Positions 50,920 to 60,148 of a stretch of DNA of 60,214 bases are shown here, piece after piece (within the stretch, counting starts at the first letter, position 1; every line of letters starts with the position of its first letter). The notes beneath the pieces are model-generated. The model had not been told where the DNA came from. It saw nothing but the letters and a program-made list of their open reading frames with translations, and searched no databases. The position numbers and the translations under genes are program-made. The DNA lies in contig JAVVPD010000003.1 of assembly GCA_036655975.1 (NCBI GenBank), forward strand, positions 1 through 60,214, given 5' to 3'. The stretch comes from CASQEL01 sp036655975 (GTDB taxonomy: Bacteria > Desulfobacterota > Desulfovibrionia > Desulfovibrionales > Desulfovibrionaceae).

Positions 50920-51807
50920 ATGGGCATGTATATTAATCACAACTCGATGGCCACAAATGTTGCTAATAATCTGAGCAAGAGCTACGGCAACCTCGCAACA
51001 TCCACCCAACGCCTGTCTTCTGGCCTGCGCGTGAACAGCGCCGCTGATGACGCCGCCGGTTTGGCTATTCGTGAATTGATGCGTTCGGACATCAGTGCCC
51101 TTAATCAAGGGGTGCGTAACGCCAACGACGCTATTTCGATGATCCAAACGGCAGACGGTGCCTTGGGGATTATCGACGAAAAGCTCGTGCGGATGAAGGA
51201 ATTGGCGGAACAAGCGGCTACCGGTACCTACGACTCCACCCAACGTCTGATGATCGAATCCGAATATCAGGCCATGGCGTCGGAAATTACCCGTATCGCC
51301 AATTCCACCGACTTCAACGGCATTCATTTGCTCAACGGGAATCTGTCCGGCAGTCATAAGGGCGGGGCTATGACCTCCAAGGGTGAAATGAAGATTCACT
51401 TTGGTTCCGCCAACGACTGTGCGGAAGACTATTACTATGTGCGTATCGGCACCTCCACCGCGTCCGCTCTGGGCCTTGGGAGTCAGTCCGCCAATAACGC
51501 GGGTAAGTCTATTTCCACCCAGTCGGCAGCACAGGCCGCGTTGGTAGCGGTACAAGACGCCATTGTGTCCAAGGACAAGATTCGCGCGCATCTTGGTGGT
51601 TTGCAGAACCGTCTGGAAAACACGGTTTCCAACTTGAAGATTCAGTCGGAAAATCTTGCCGCCGCAGAATCGCGTATCTCTGACGTGGACGTGGGCACAG
51701 AAATGACCCAATTTGTCCGCAACCAAATCCTCACCCAGTCTGCTGTGGCTATGCTCTCGCAAGCCAACGGCATGCCGCGTATGGCTATGCAGCTTATCGG
51801 CGGCTAG
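50920..51807 (+). CDS. Flagellin, copy 1
   Basis: 295 aa, a short flagellin. The conserved D0/D1 N-terminus (INHNSMATNVANNL, QRLSSGLRVNSAADDAAGLAI, NDAISMIQTADGAL) and C-terminus (RISDVDVGTEMTQFVRNQIL, then ending QLIGG) enclose a small variable region of about 90 residues (~135-225). Secreted through the flagellar type III system and assembled as filament. Differs from copy 2 by one residue (Ser19 against Asn19). It has a sigma-28 promoter and the hairpin leader; a large inverted repeat follows. Ser/Thr-rich central residues are possible glycosylation sites. Confidence 0.97.
   Translation: MGMYINHNSMATNVANNLSKSYGNLATSTQRLSSGLRVNSAADDAAGLAIRELMRSDISALNQGVRNANDAISMIQTADGALGIIDEKLVRMKELAEQAATGTYDSTQRLMIESEYQAMASEITRIANSTDFNGIHLLNGNLSGSHKGGAMTSKGEMKIHFGSANDCAEDYYYVRIGTSTASALGLGSQSANNAGKSISTQSAAQAALVAVQDAIVSKDKIRAHLGGLQNRLENTVSNLKIQSENLAAAESRISDVDVGTEMTQFVRNQILTQSAVAMLSQANGMPRMAMQLIGG
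51203..51797. repeat. 595-bp tract identical to 54101-54695 (flagellin copy 1)
   Basis: Visual alignment (offset 2898 bp) shows no mismatch in this interval, while the preceding ~280 bp of the gene contain about twenty mostly synonymous differences and the last codons differ again. Pattern of recent gene conversion. Confidence 0.85.
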
Positions 51808-51843
51808 CCGGTATATTCGTAGTGGAAGGGGATAGCCACTTGA

Positions 51844-51877
51844 CACAAGCCCAACGGTCTTGACCGTTGGGCTTGTG
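51844..51877 (+). terminator. 16-bp perfect inverted repeat after flagellin copy 1
   Basis: CACAAGCCCAACGGTC-TT-GACCGTTGGGCTTGTG, a very stable hairpin 36 nt after the stop codon but without a T-run. It probably marks the transcript 3' end or protects the abundant flagellin mRNA; read-through to the glycosyltransferase gene 18 nt later is possible. Confidence 0.65.
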
Positions 51878-51894
51878 CGCTGTTAGGGTTCCCC

Positions 51895-53556
51895 ATGCGT
51901 ATTTTGAGTGTCAATTCTTGTCTGGACGAGGCTTTTCAGCAGGGCGGTCATGAGGTTTTGTCCGTATCACTGCCCGGCGGTACGCATGCTTTGGGACAGG
52001 TGGCGGGGGTAAGCAATTTTTGCCCTGATATGCTGTTCCAACAGGAAGCCCTAGGCAAGCCCGTAGTGTTGACGGACTTGTCTTTTTTTGTATGTGTTAA
52101 GGCCTTTTGGTCTATTGATACGCATATCAATTTGTATTGGCACCGCTATTACGGGCGCCTGTTTGATATTTTTTTTACTCCGCATAAAACTGTTTGCGCG
52201 GAGGCCCCCGCCCATTGGCAGCATCCGAATGTATGCCGTTTGGCCTATGCGGGAACGCAACGCCCGTGGAAAGCCCATGCCGCACGGGCGGACGCGCTGA
52301 ACTTTGTGGGGCGCATGACCAGCCAACGCCCTTTCCGTAAACATTTTATGGATTTTTTTCATCAGCGTTATGGCCTGCAAGCCCGAGAAAATATTTCGTA
52401 CGCGTCCATGCTTGATCTGTATGCGGATACGCGGGTGTTACCCAATGAATGTATGGCCCTAGAAACGAATTTTCGTTTGCTTGAGGGGGCCTCGTGTGGC
52501 TGCTGCGTCATTAGCCCCGATATTGGGGAAGACCAAGAGGCGCTGCTTACACCGGGGCGGGAAGTGCTTGTGTATGCGGACGCCTTAGAATGTATGGAAT
52601 TGACGGATTTTTGCCTGCGTAAGCCGCGTATGGCCGAAGCCATCGGGAAGCTGGCGCAACAGCGTATTCAGGCGGAGCATTTGCCCGTCCACCGGGCCGC
52701 ACAGGTGCTGCAGGCGGTGCGCGCTGCGCCTGCGGTGGCACTGCGGGGCGTATCCGCACGGGAAGCCCTGTGGTGCAGTGTGGCGGAACTGCATCTGAGT
52801 GGGGAATTTACGGCGCTTGAGGGGCAGTTTTTGTGGGAGGGGGCCTTTCCCGATACGGTCAGCGTTTTGGCTTTGCGGGTGCGTTGGGCCGAGCGGCAGG
52901 CCGATTTTGCCACGGATACTTCGGCCTGCCTTGGGCTGTTGCAAAAGGCGGAAGGGGTGTTTTCGCGCGCGTGTGCTCAGGCTATTCCGGCGGCACAGTT
53001 TGTTCCGCTGCTGGAAGCGGCAGCCACGATCAGTCTTGTGGCTCTGAAGCGGGGGGATATTGCGATAGCCCTGCGTATGGGGGAAGCGCTTGGGGTGCAG
53101 CTGGGGAATTTTTTTCCTGTGGGCCCTGGCGATTCTTGTGACATGGCTTTGGGCGTGAGGCTGGCCCTGCAGTGGGCCGCTGCCTTATATCCTGCCGCTG
53201 GGCATTGGTATCAGGCCTTGGCGATGTTGGCTTTTGCCTCTCGTCAGGATGCGGAAAGCAGCGCGTGGGCGCGGCAATGGGTGGAGATTGGCCCTGCCAT
53301 GCGTCGTTTTCCCTTATTGGCTTTATCCGGGTGGGCGCGTTTGAGCCTGAATGCGGGGGATAGTCCAGACTTGTTGGCGACCTATGTTGCACAAAATATT
53401 CGCTGTTTTCGTGTGCGGGAGGCACTCCACGAGGTGCGGGCCTTGGTGGAGGTGTGGGGCGGCAGTCCACAAGAATCCGTCTTCTGGCAGCACTTGCAGG
53501 CGCAGTGCAAAAATATTTCTAAACTTGACGAATCCCTCCAGCCTTTTGCTGTTTGA
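51895..53556 (+). CDS. CgeB-like glycosyltransferase, likely flagellin-modifying
   Basis: 553 aa. The first ~260 residues follow the CgeB/GT1-like pattern: IDTHINLYWHRYYGRLFD, ALNFVGRMTSQRPFRKHFMD and LLEGASCGCCVISPDIGEDQE, then PGREVLVYADALEC. The C-terminal ~290 residues are Ala/Leu-rich and helical, probably a TPR-like or family-specific domain. It lies between the two flagellin genes on the same strand, which suggests that it transfers sugar to flagellin. No signal peptide, so cytoplasmic. Donor sugar unknown; the NeuB/PseG-like cluster nearby is one source. Confidence 0.75.
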   Translation: MRILSVNSCLDEAFQQGGHEVLSVSLPGGTHALGQVAGVSNFCPDMLFQQEALGKPVVLTDLSFFVCVKAFWSIDTHINLYWHRYYGRLFDIFFTPHKTVCAEAPAHWQHPNVCRLAYAGTQRPWKAHAARADALNFVGRMTSQRPFRKHFMDFFHQRYGLQARENISYASMLDLYADTRVLPNECMALETNFRLLEGASCGCCVISPDIGEDQEALLTPGREVLVYADALECMELTDFCLRKPRMAEAIGKLAQQRIQAEHLPVHRAAQVLQAVRAAPAVALRGVSAREALWCSVAELHLSGEFTALEGQFLWEGAFPDTVSVLALRVRWAERQADFATDTSACLGLLQKAEGVFSRACAQAIPAAQFVPLLEAAATISLVALKRGDIAIALRMGEALGVQLGNFFPVGPGDSCDMALGVRLALQWAAALYPAAGHWYQALAMLAFASRQDAESSAWARQWVEIGPAMRRFPLLALSGWARLSLNAGDSPDLLATYVAQNIRCFRVREALHEVRALVEVWGGSPQESVFWQHLQAQCKNISKLDESLQPFAV

Positions 53557-53797
53557 GCGCGGTGCGTTCTTCCCCTTTTTTTACAAGAGTGCAGACGCCA
53601 AAATATTGTTTTGGAATGTCTTTTGCATACTTCCCAGTACAGGAATCGGCGGTAAAAAGTTCCTGTTGGGAAAACCACCACAATGGAAATAGGCTGTTTA
53701 TTTTAATCAAACTTTCAAACTCTGCATAATGCAGGACATACGGCAGCCCACGGGTAGCAAGGAAGCAGCCCATGCATAGGCACTGCCGGGCAGTCAA

Positions 53798-53817
53798 AAC
53801 ATTCAAGGAGGAATGTT
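53798..53817 (+). promoter_or_regulatory. Hairpin presenting the ribosome binding site of flagellin copy 2
   Basis: The same 20-nt AACATTC-AAGGAG-GAATGTT element as before copy 1, ending directly at ATG 53818, although the sequence further upstream is different. Retention of both arms supports a selected RNA structure. Confidence 0.8.
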
Positions 53818-54705
53818 ATGGGCATGTATATTAATCACAACTCGATGGCTACCAATGTTGCTAATAACTTGAACAAAAGTTATGGCAACTTGGCAACATC
53901 CACCCAGCGTTTGTCTTCGGGCCTGCGCGTGAACAGTGCCGCTGACGATGCCGCCGGCTTGGCTATTCGTGAATTGATGCGTTCGGACATCAGCGCTCTT
54001 AACCAAGGGGTACGTAACGCCAACGACGCTATTTCGATGATCCAAACGGCGGACGGCGCCTTGGGGATTATCGACGAAAAGCTCGTGCGGATGAAAGAAC
54101 TGGCGGAACAAGCGGCTACCGGTACCTACGACTCCACCCAACGTCTGATGATCGAATCCGAATATCAGGCCATGGCGTCGGAAATTACCCGTATCGCCAA
54201 TTCCACCGACTTCAACGGCATTCATTTGCTCAACGGGAATCTGTCCGGCAGTCATAAGGGCGGGGCTATGACCTCCAAGGGTGAAATGAAGATTCACTTT
54301 GGTTCCGCCAACGACTGTGCGGAAGACTATTACTATGTGCGTATCGGCACCTCCACCGCGTCCGCTCTGGGCCTTGGGAGTCAGTCCGCCAATAACGCGG
54401 GTAAGTCTATTTCCACCCAGTCGGCAGCACAGGCCGCGTTGGTAGCGGTACAAGACGCCATTGTGTCCAAGGACAAGATTCGCGCGCATCTTGGTGGTTT
54501 GCAGAACCGTCTGGAAAACACGGTTTCCAACTTGAAGATTCAGTCGGAAAATCTTGCCGCCGCAGAATCGCGTATCTCTGACGTGGACGTGGGCACAGAA
54601 ATGACCCAATTTGTCCGCAACCAAATCCTCACCCAGTCTGCTGTGGCTATGCTCTCGCAAGCCAACGGCATGCCGCGTATGGCTATGCAGCTTATTGGTG
54701 GGTAA
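53818..54705 (+). CDS. Flagellin, copy 2
   Basis: 295 aa, identical to copy 1 except Asn19. The 5' ~280 bp carry about twenty differences from copy 1, nearly all silent, and the last codons use different bases (GGTGGGTAA against GGCGGCTAG). The 260-bp upstream region lacks the sigma-28 box seen before copy 1, so it may be expressed under other conditions. A rho-independent terminator follows. Confidence 0.97.
   Translation: MGMYINHNSMATNVANNLNKSYGNLATSTQRLSSGLRVNSAADDAAGLAIRELMRSDISALNQGVRNANDAISMIQTADGALGIIDEKLVRMKELAEQAATGTYDSTQRLMIESEYQAMASEITRIANSTDFNGIHLLNGNLSGSHKGGAMTSKGEMKIHFGSANDCAEDYYYVRIGTSTASALGLGSQSANNAGKSISTQSAAQAALVAVQDAIVSKDKIRAHLGGLQNRLENTVSNLKIQSENLAAAESRISDVDVGTEMTQFVRNQILTQSAVAMLSQANGMPRMAMQLIGG
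54101..54695. repeat. 595-bp tract identical to 51203-51797 (flagellin copy 2)
   Basis: Partner of the conversion tract in copy 1. Direct orientation, 2898 bp apart; recombination between them would delete the glycosyltransferase gene and leave one hybrid flagellin gene. Confidence 0.85.
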
Positions 54706-54734
54706 CAGCGTGTAGTTCCGGTTTCTGGATCGAT

Positions 54735-54774
54735 AAAACCCCCTTGGAGATTTCGCCTCCTTGGGGGTTTTTTT
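54735..54774 (+). terminator. Rho-independent terminator after flagellin copy 2
   Basis: AAAACCCCC (54735-54743) pairs with GGGGGTTTT (54763-54771), with an inner GGAG/CTCC pairing, followed by a run of seven T starting at 54768. Confidence 0.85.
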
Positions 54775-54793
54775 GTGTGCTTGGGATAGTCGC

Positions 54794-55834
54794 TTAGTCG
54801 GCTTGCGCGCGCAAGGCCTCGGTCTGTGCGTAGGTATTTAAGGCTTCAACCAGACCCTGAATTTCGCCTTCCATGAGTTTGTCTAGGGAATAGAGGGTCA
54901 AGTTAATGCGGTGGTCAGTACAGCGGCCTTGGGGGAAATTATAGGTGCGAATGCGTTCGGAACGGTCACCGGAGCCTACCTGAGCCTTACGGTCGGCAGA
55001 AATTTCCGAATTTTTACGGTTGCGTTCGCTTTGCAGAATGCGCGAGGCCAGCACCTTCATGGCGCTGGCTTTGTTTTTATGCTGCGATTTTTCGTCCTGA
55101 CAGGTGACCACCGTATTGGTGGGCAGGTGCGTGATGCGTACGGCGGATTCGGTCTTGTTGACGTGCTGACCGCCCGCACCCGAGGCGCGGTACACATCAA
55201 TGTCCACTTCTTCGGCTTCGGGCATTACAGCCACGGTGGCTGCTGAGGTGTGAATGCGCCCCTGTGCTTCGGTGGCGGGCACACGTTGCACACGGTGGGT
55301 TCCCGCTTCAAACTTCAGGTGACTATACACCTTTTCACCGGTGATCAGGCAGATAATTTCTTTATAGCCCCCAGTGTCCGAAGCGGATTCGCTCATGATT
55401 TCGGCTTTCCAACCCTTAATTTCCGCATAGCGGCAATACATGCGGAACAAATCTGCGGCAAACAAGGCCGCTTCTTCGCCACCGGTACCCGCGCGGATTT
55501 CCAAAATGGTGTTTTTTTCGTCCAGAGGGTCGGTGGGCAGGAGCAGAACTTTAAGTTTTTGTTCAATGACGGGGAGTTCGGCTTCGGCTGTGCGAATTTC
55601 TGCATGGGCCAGCGCGCGCATTTCTGGGTCACTGTCGTCCATCATGGTGCGGTTTTCAGCGATTTCCTGTTGCAAGGCGCGGTAACGCCGGAAGAGCACG
55701 ATGACATCTTTCAAATCGGCGTGGGCTTTGGTTAATTTGCGATAGCGATCTTGGTCGGTGAACACGTCCGGTTCGGACAGTTCCGCTTCCAGCGACATAT
55801 ATTTATTTTCAAGGGCTTCAAGCTTGGCAAACAT
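54794..55834 (-). CDS. prfA: Peptide chain release factor 1
   Basis: 346 aa. GAGGQHVNKTESAVR contains the GGQ motif for peptidyl-tRNA hydrolysis, and HRVQRVPATEAQGRIHTSAATVAV contains the PAT tripeptide that recognises UAG/UAA. The SPF motif of RF2 is absent. Slightly shorter than E. coli RF1 (360 aa) at the N-terminus. Third gene of the rpmE-DUF1385-prfA group; prmC does not follow here. Confidence 0.97.
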   Translation of the reverse strand: MFAKLEALENKYMSLEAELSEPDVFTDQDRYRKLTKAHADLKDVIVLFRRYRALQQEIAENRTMMDDSDPEMRALAHAEIRTAEAELPVIEQKLKVLLLPTDPLDEKNTILEIRAGTGGEEAALFAADLFRMYCRYAEIKGWKAEIMSESASDTGGYKEIICLITGEKVYSHLKFEAGTHRVQRVPATEAQGRIHTSAATVAVMPEAEEVDIDVYRASGAGGQHVNKTESAVRITHLPTNTVVTCQDEKSQHKNKASAMKVLASRILQSERNRKNSEISADRKAQVGSGDRSERIRTYNFPQGRCTDHRINLTLYSLDKLMEGEIQGLVEALNTYAQTEALRAQAD

Positions 55835-55881
55835 GGGTATTCCCCTTAGGATTCTTCATTAGAAGTAAAGCAGTTCCAGGC

Positions 55882-56874
55882 TCAGGCCATACTTCGATAG
55901 GACGGCGGGCGCACGGTTTCTGGCGCGGCATCGCCCAAAGCTTCGTACAAGGCCACAACGGCCACGTCTAATTGGCTGTGGTCTGGTTCATAGGTGGTGA
56001 GCAATTGCAGCACAAGACCGGGGGCGCGTAAAATTTTACCCCACAGGGTGTTGCCCTTGCGGGCGGCGCAGCGGATAAGTTCATAGGCCAGCGCACTGAT
56101 GGGCACCATGAGCAGCAGTTTAAAGACGATGGTCAGCACATGCTTGGCAATGACGTTTTCCGGTAGCCAGATCAACAGCAGGGCGGGTACAAGCACCGCA
56201 TGCAGCAGAATAGAAATGGAAATGACAAAGAGGAGAAAAGTGGTGCCGCAGCGGGGGTGCAGGCGGCTCATGCGTGCCGCCTCCGTGGCGGTGACTTCGC
56301 CGCCGCCCTCAAAGGCGCAGATAACCTTATGCTCGGCGCCATGATATTGGAACACCCGCCGAATATCTGGCACCAGCGAAATAGCTAGAATATATCCTAT
56401 AAAAATCAGCAACTTGAAGAGTCCGTCCCATAAATGGAAGGACAAACCTTCTACGCCGCCGCCCAATCCTAGCCATTGCATGCCAAGACTCATCAAATGC
56501 GGGGTGATCACAAACAGGCCGATAGCCATGCACAGGGCCAGACATAGGGTGAGCGCCAGATGCCAGCCTTCCATTTTTTCGGATTCTGCCTCAGCGGCTT
56601 GTTCGGCGGAGCGGTTCAGGGCTTTGATACCGTTGACCAGCGTTTCCAGCAGGGTGGGAAAACCGCGTATAAAAGGTTTTTTCAGCCACGCGGCCCGGCA
56701 TAAGATGAACCACGGGCGGCTTTCGGCCACAATGGTACCGTCGGGGTGGCGCACGGCAAGGGCGTAGATGGGGCCGTTACGCATCATCACTCCTTCCATG
56801 ACGGCTTGGCCGCCAATGGGCGCTTCTTCCTCAACAAGGGGGCGCAAGAGCAGACAAAGCAAACGGCGTAGCAT
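55882..56874 (-). CDS. DUF1385 membrane protein
   Basis: 330 aa with about four membrane helices in two pairs. APIGGQAVMEGVMMR near the N-terminus and FQYHGAEHKVICAFE in the middle are the conserved blocks of DUF1385, along with SRLHPRCGTTFLLFV. The family has no established biochemical function. It nearly always sits between rpmE and prfA in Firmicutes and Desulfovibrio, as here, which hints at a translation-related or envelope role. Confidence 0.9.
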   Translation of the reverse strand: MLRRLLCLLLRPLVEEEAPIGGQAVMEGVMMRNGPIYALAVRHPDGTIVAESRPWFILCRAAWLKKPFIRGFPTLLETLVNGIKALNRSAEQAAEAESEKMEGWHLALTLCLALCMAIGLFVITPHLMSLGMQWLGLGGGVEGLSFHLWDGLFKLLIFIGYILAISLVPDIRRVFQYHGAEHKVICAFEGGGEVTATEAARMSRLHPRCGTTFLLFVISISILLHAVLVPALLLIWLPENVIAKHVLTIVFKLLLMVPISALAYELIRCAARKGNTLWGKILRAPGLVLQLLTTYEPDHSQLDVAVVALYEALGDAAPETVRPPSYRSMA

Positions 56875-57025
56875 GAGACATCCTTAACATGCGGAAGGCG
56901 ATGCCTTCTTTACGTTTTTTTGTAAGTGAGTGTTTTTTTACCTCAAGACCAACACCAAGTTGCCCTTCCCGTTGCCATAACAGGAAGGGCGTACATGGCA
57001 CACGTAAAAGACACGGGCTGCGTGT

Positions 57026-57235
57026 CTACTTGTCAAACTTGGCGTATTTTTTGCGGAAGCGGTCAATACGACCAGCGGTGTCAAGGAAACGTTGTTTGCC
57101 TGTATAGAAGGGATGACAGGCGGAACACACTTCCACATGCACGTTTTCGCCCTTGGTGGAGAGCACTTCTTCCTGATAGCCACAGGCACAGGTAATTTTG
57201 GCATTGAATGCCTTGGGATGAATATTCGCTTTCAT
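57026..57235 (-). CDS. rpmE: 50S ribosomal protein L31, zinc-binding type
   Basis: 69 aa from ATG 57235. NIHPKAFNAKITCACGYQEE and VEVCSACHPFYTGKQ hold the four cysteines (C+ form that binds zinc). The conserved end is DRFRKKYAKF. First gene of rpmE-DUF1385-prfA. Confidence 0.97.
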   Translation of the reverse strand: MKANIHPKAFNAKITCACGYQEEVLSTKGENVHVEVCSACHPFYTGKQRFLDTAGRIDRFRKKYAKFDK

Positions 57236-57439
57236 AATATACCTCGCGTAATAAAGGACCCAAAGAAATATCCTCTTTAGCACCCTTTGGCAAGGGGCAA
57301 AGCGGGAGAAATAGCAAATTTGTGCTGTTTGGGCTTTTCTTGCGCCTCTGGGTAAATGCGCTTATAAAGAATGGCGAAAACAGTGGCATTTGCAAACATA
57401 CACTTGTGTAGACTATCCCTTTTTGCCTCCACCGACAAG

Positions 57440-58192
57440 ATGACAACAACAAATAAAAAATTTCGGGCCGACCAGCTGGTCTTTGAACAAGGTCTTGCGG
57501 AAAGCCGCGAACAGGCCAAACGCTGGATTATGGCGGGTCAGGTGAGTGTGGGCACGCCGCCCCTGCGTGTGGAAAAACCCGGCCACAGTTACCCGGCCTC
57601 CACCGTGTTCAGTGTGGCGGGGCAGGAGCGCTTTGTGAGCCGTGGGGCGTATAAGCTTCTCACCGCGCTGGAGTATTTTACTTTGGACGTGACCGGTTTG
57701 GTTTGCCTTGATGCGGGCGCGTCTACGGGCGGCTTTACCGACTGTTTGCTCCAACACGGGGCCGCCAAGGTCTACGCCGTAGACGTGGGCCACGGTCAAT
57801 TGCACGAAAAAATGCGTCAGAATCCACGGGTTATTAATTTGGAACGCAACAATTTACGGATTGCCCAACCCTCGCTTATTCCCGAGTTTGTAGATATGGT
57901 GGTGGCTGACGTGTCTTTTATTTCGCTCACGCTGGTATTGCCGCCCTGTATGCAGTGGCTGCGTCCGGGGGGAAAGGTGGTGGCCCTGATCAAGCCGCAA
58001 TTTGAGGTGGGCCCGCACCAAACGGTTAAGGGTATTGTCCACGACGAGGCCGTGCGCCAGAGCGCGGTGGACAAGGTGGTGGAATTTTGCAAGGCTCAAT
58101 TATTGTTGGATTGCGTGGGGGTAGTTCCCTCCGCCCTCAAGGGCCCCAAGGGAAATCAGGAATATTTGACCCTGTTGCAACGTCGCCTCTAA
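57440..58192 (+). CDS. TlyA-family rRNA methyltransferase/hemolysin-like protein
   Basis: 250 aa from ATG 57440; the frame extends to 57371 but the conserved S4 RNA-binding domain starts at FRADQLVFEQGLAESREQAKR. An FtsJ-like SAM domain follows (LVCLDAGASTGGFTDCLLQHG, VVADVSFISLTLVLP, VALIKPQFEVGP). Characterised TlyA proteins 2'-O-methylate 16S and 23S rRNA. It precedes selB by 12 bp, so the two may be cotranscribed. Confidence 0.92.
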   Translation: MTTTNKKFRADQLVFEQGLAESREQAKRWIMAGQVSVGTPPLRVEKPGHSYPASTVFSVAGQERFVSRGAYKLLTALEYFTLDVTGLVCLDAGASTGGFTDCLLQHGAAKVYAVDVGHGQLHEKMRQNPRVINLERNNLRIAQPSLIPEFVDMVVADVSFISLTLVLPPCMQWLRPGGKVVALIKPQFEVGPHQTVKGIVHDEAVRQSAVDKVVEFCKAQLLLDCVGVVPSALKGPKGNQEYLTLLQRRL

Positions 58193-58204
58193 AGGAGAAT
58201 CGTC

Positions 58205-60148
58205 ATGCCCGTAGTATTGGGAACCGCCGGACATATTGACCACGGCAAAACCTCGTTGGTGCGCGCGCTCACGGGAACCGACTGTGACCGTTTGGGCGAG
58301 GAAAAGCGCCGTGGTATCACCATCGAATTGGGTTTTGCCCATGTACCCCTGCCCAATGGGGAACGTCTGGGCATTGTGGACGTGCCGGGGCACGAGCGTT
58401 TTGTCAAAAATATGGTGGCTGGGGCGGCGGGTATTGATTTTGTCATGCTGGTTATCGCCGCTGACGAAGGGGTGATGCCCCAGACCCGGGAGCATCTAGA
58501 AATATGCTCCCTCTTGGGCATCCGTCACGGGCTGGTGGTGCTGACCAAGGTGGATATGGTAGACGCTGATTGGCTGAACCTCGCGCAGGAGGATGTGACC
58601 GCTTTTCTGGCAGGCACTTTTTTGGAGCATGCGCCTATTTTTCCGGTATCGTCGGTAACGGGACAGGGTATGGAGGCTTTGCGCGAACATTTGTACGCGC
58701 AGGCAGCCCAATTGGCCCCTGTCCGGCACAGTGATATTTTTCGCCTGCCCGTAGACCGCGTGTTTACCATGAAGGGGCACGGTACGGTCATTACGGGTAC
58801 GGTGGTTTCGGGTACGGTGCAGGTGGGGCAGGAAGCGGTGTTCATGCCCGCCGATTGCCCAACGCGGGTGCGTAATGTGCAGAGCCATGGGTACAGCGCC
58901 CAGAGCGCGCAGGCGGGGCAGCGTTGCGCGGTTAATGTGCAGGGCTTGGATGTGGAAGATATCGAACGCGGGCAGGTGTTGGCGCATCCCCAGACACTTT
59001 TTCCCGCCCAGCGCTGGATGGTTCGCTTACGCTGCTTGCGTTCTGCCCCTCGGGCTTTGCGCCACCGCACTGAAATTCATTTTCACCACGAGGCCCGCGA
59101 AGTGGCGGCGCGTCTGTATTTTTTTGATCGCGACCGATTGAATCCCGGCGAGAGCGCCTTGACCGAAGTGCGTTTTGCCGAACCCATGGTGGGTATTTTG
59201 GGCGATCGTTGCGTGGTGCGGGCCTATTCGCCCTTGCGTACGGTGGCGGGCGGAGAATTGGTGCATCCTCTCGGCTGCATGTTGCGGAAAAGTCAGCCCG
59301 ATTTTGCGGCACGCTTTGCCCTGCTGTCCTCTTTGCCCGAAAAAACCGGGCCTGAGCTGGCGGATAATGTCGCGTTGCTGCTGGCTCAGGTACAACTTGC
59401 GGGCAGTGCGGGGGTGCGCGGTGCGGAGCTTGCCGTGCTCACCAGTCTGGAAAGCCGCCGTTTGGAAAAAGTGTTGCAAACATGCAATAGTCAGGGGGCG
59501 ATTTTTTGCTTTGACCGTGAGGAAAAGGCCTATGTATCTGCCGAGGTTTTGCAACAACTTATGGATAAGTGTCAGGCGCACGCCGCCGCCTTTCATACCA
59601 AGGAAAAGCTCAAATCTGCCATGGCCCGTGGGGTGTTGGCGGCGGGATGGGGCAAGGCGCTCAGTCCTAAGCTGGTACATTTTGTGGTGGAACGCTGTCT
59701 TAAAGCGGGTATTTTGGTGGTTGAAGGTGATGGTTTGCGTTTGGCAAGCCACACGGTGGCGCTGGGCGGAGAGCAATCCACCCTGAAGGAGAAGATTCTT
59801 GCGGTGCATGTGGCGGCGGGCCTGACTCCCCCTAATCTGAAGGATGTGTTGGAAAGCCTGAATGTGGATGCTAAGCAGGCCGCCCCCATCCTGAAAATGC
59901 TTAGTGAGGAAAAGACGCTGGTTAAGGTCAAGGACGGCCTCTACTACGGGGCAGAAGCCCTGGAAGATATCAAAGGCCGGGTGCGCCAGTGGTTTGTTTC
60001 CCATGACGATTTGGACCCTAGCGCGCTGAAGGAAATTTTAGACGGTCTTTCACGTAAGTATCTGATTGCCTTACTAGAATATTTTGATCGGGAACGCATG
60101 ACCGTCCGCGTGGGGGATAAACGCCAATTGCGGGGCGGCAAACAGTAG
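58205..60148 (+). CDS. selB: Selenocysteine-specific elongation factor
   Basis: 647 aa from ATG 58205 (AAGGAG ribosome binding site). The GTPase domain has GTAGHIDHGKTSLVRALTG, RGITIELGFA, DVPGHERFV and TKVD; domains 2-3 follow (VFTMKGHGTVITGTVVSGTV), and the last ~270 residues are the winged-helix repeats that bind the SECIS hairpin. It delivers Sec-tRNA to UGA codons, so the organism makes selenoproteins such as formate dehydrogenase. No selA, selC or selenoprotein gene was seen in this window. Confidence 0.96.
   Translation: MPVVLGTAGHIDHGKTSLVRALTGTDCDRLGEEKRRGITIELGFAHVPLPNGERLGIVDVPGHERFVKNMVAGAAGIDFVMLVIAADEGVMPQTREHLEICSLLGIRHGLVVLTKVDMVDADWLNLAQEDVTAFLAGTFLEHAPIFPVSSVTGQGMEALREHLYAQAAQLAPVRHSDIFRLPVDRVFTMKGHGTVITGTVVSGTVQVGQEAVFMPADCPTRVRNVQSHGYSAQSAQAGQRCAVNVQGLDVEDIERGQVLAHPQTLFPAQRWMVRLRCLRSAPRALRHRTEIHFHHEAREVAARLYFFDRDRLNPGESALTEVRFAEPMVGILGDRCVVRAYSPLRTVAGGELVHPLGCMLRKSQPDFAARFALLSSLPEKTGPELADNVALLLAQVQLAGSAGVRGAELAVLTSLESRRLEKVLQTCNSQGAIFCFDREEKAYVSAEVLQQLMDKCQAHAAAFHTKEKLKSAMARGVLAAGWGKALSPKLVHFVVERCLKAGILVVEGDGLRLASHTVALGGEQSTLKEKILAVHVAAGLTPPNLKDVLESLNVDAKQAAPILKMLSEEKTLVKVKDGLYYGAEALEDIKGRVRQWFVSHDDLDPSALKEILDGLSRKYLIALLEYFDRERMTVRVGDKRQLRGGKQ

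Noticed and set aside
50905..51846. 313-codon minus-strand open frame over flagellin copy 1, with an equivalent over copy 2 (53803-54660)
   Set aside because: Both are reverse complements of conserved flagellin codons; the duplication exists because the flagellin gene itself is duplicated.
59027..60004. 325-codon minus-strand open frame opposite selB
   Set aside because: Shadow of selB; no domain, no start signal.
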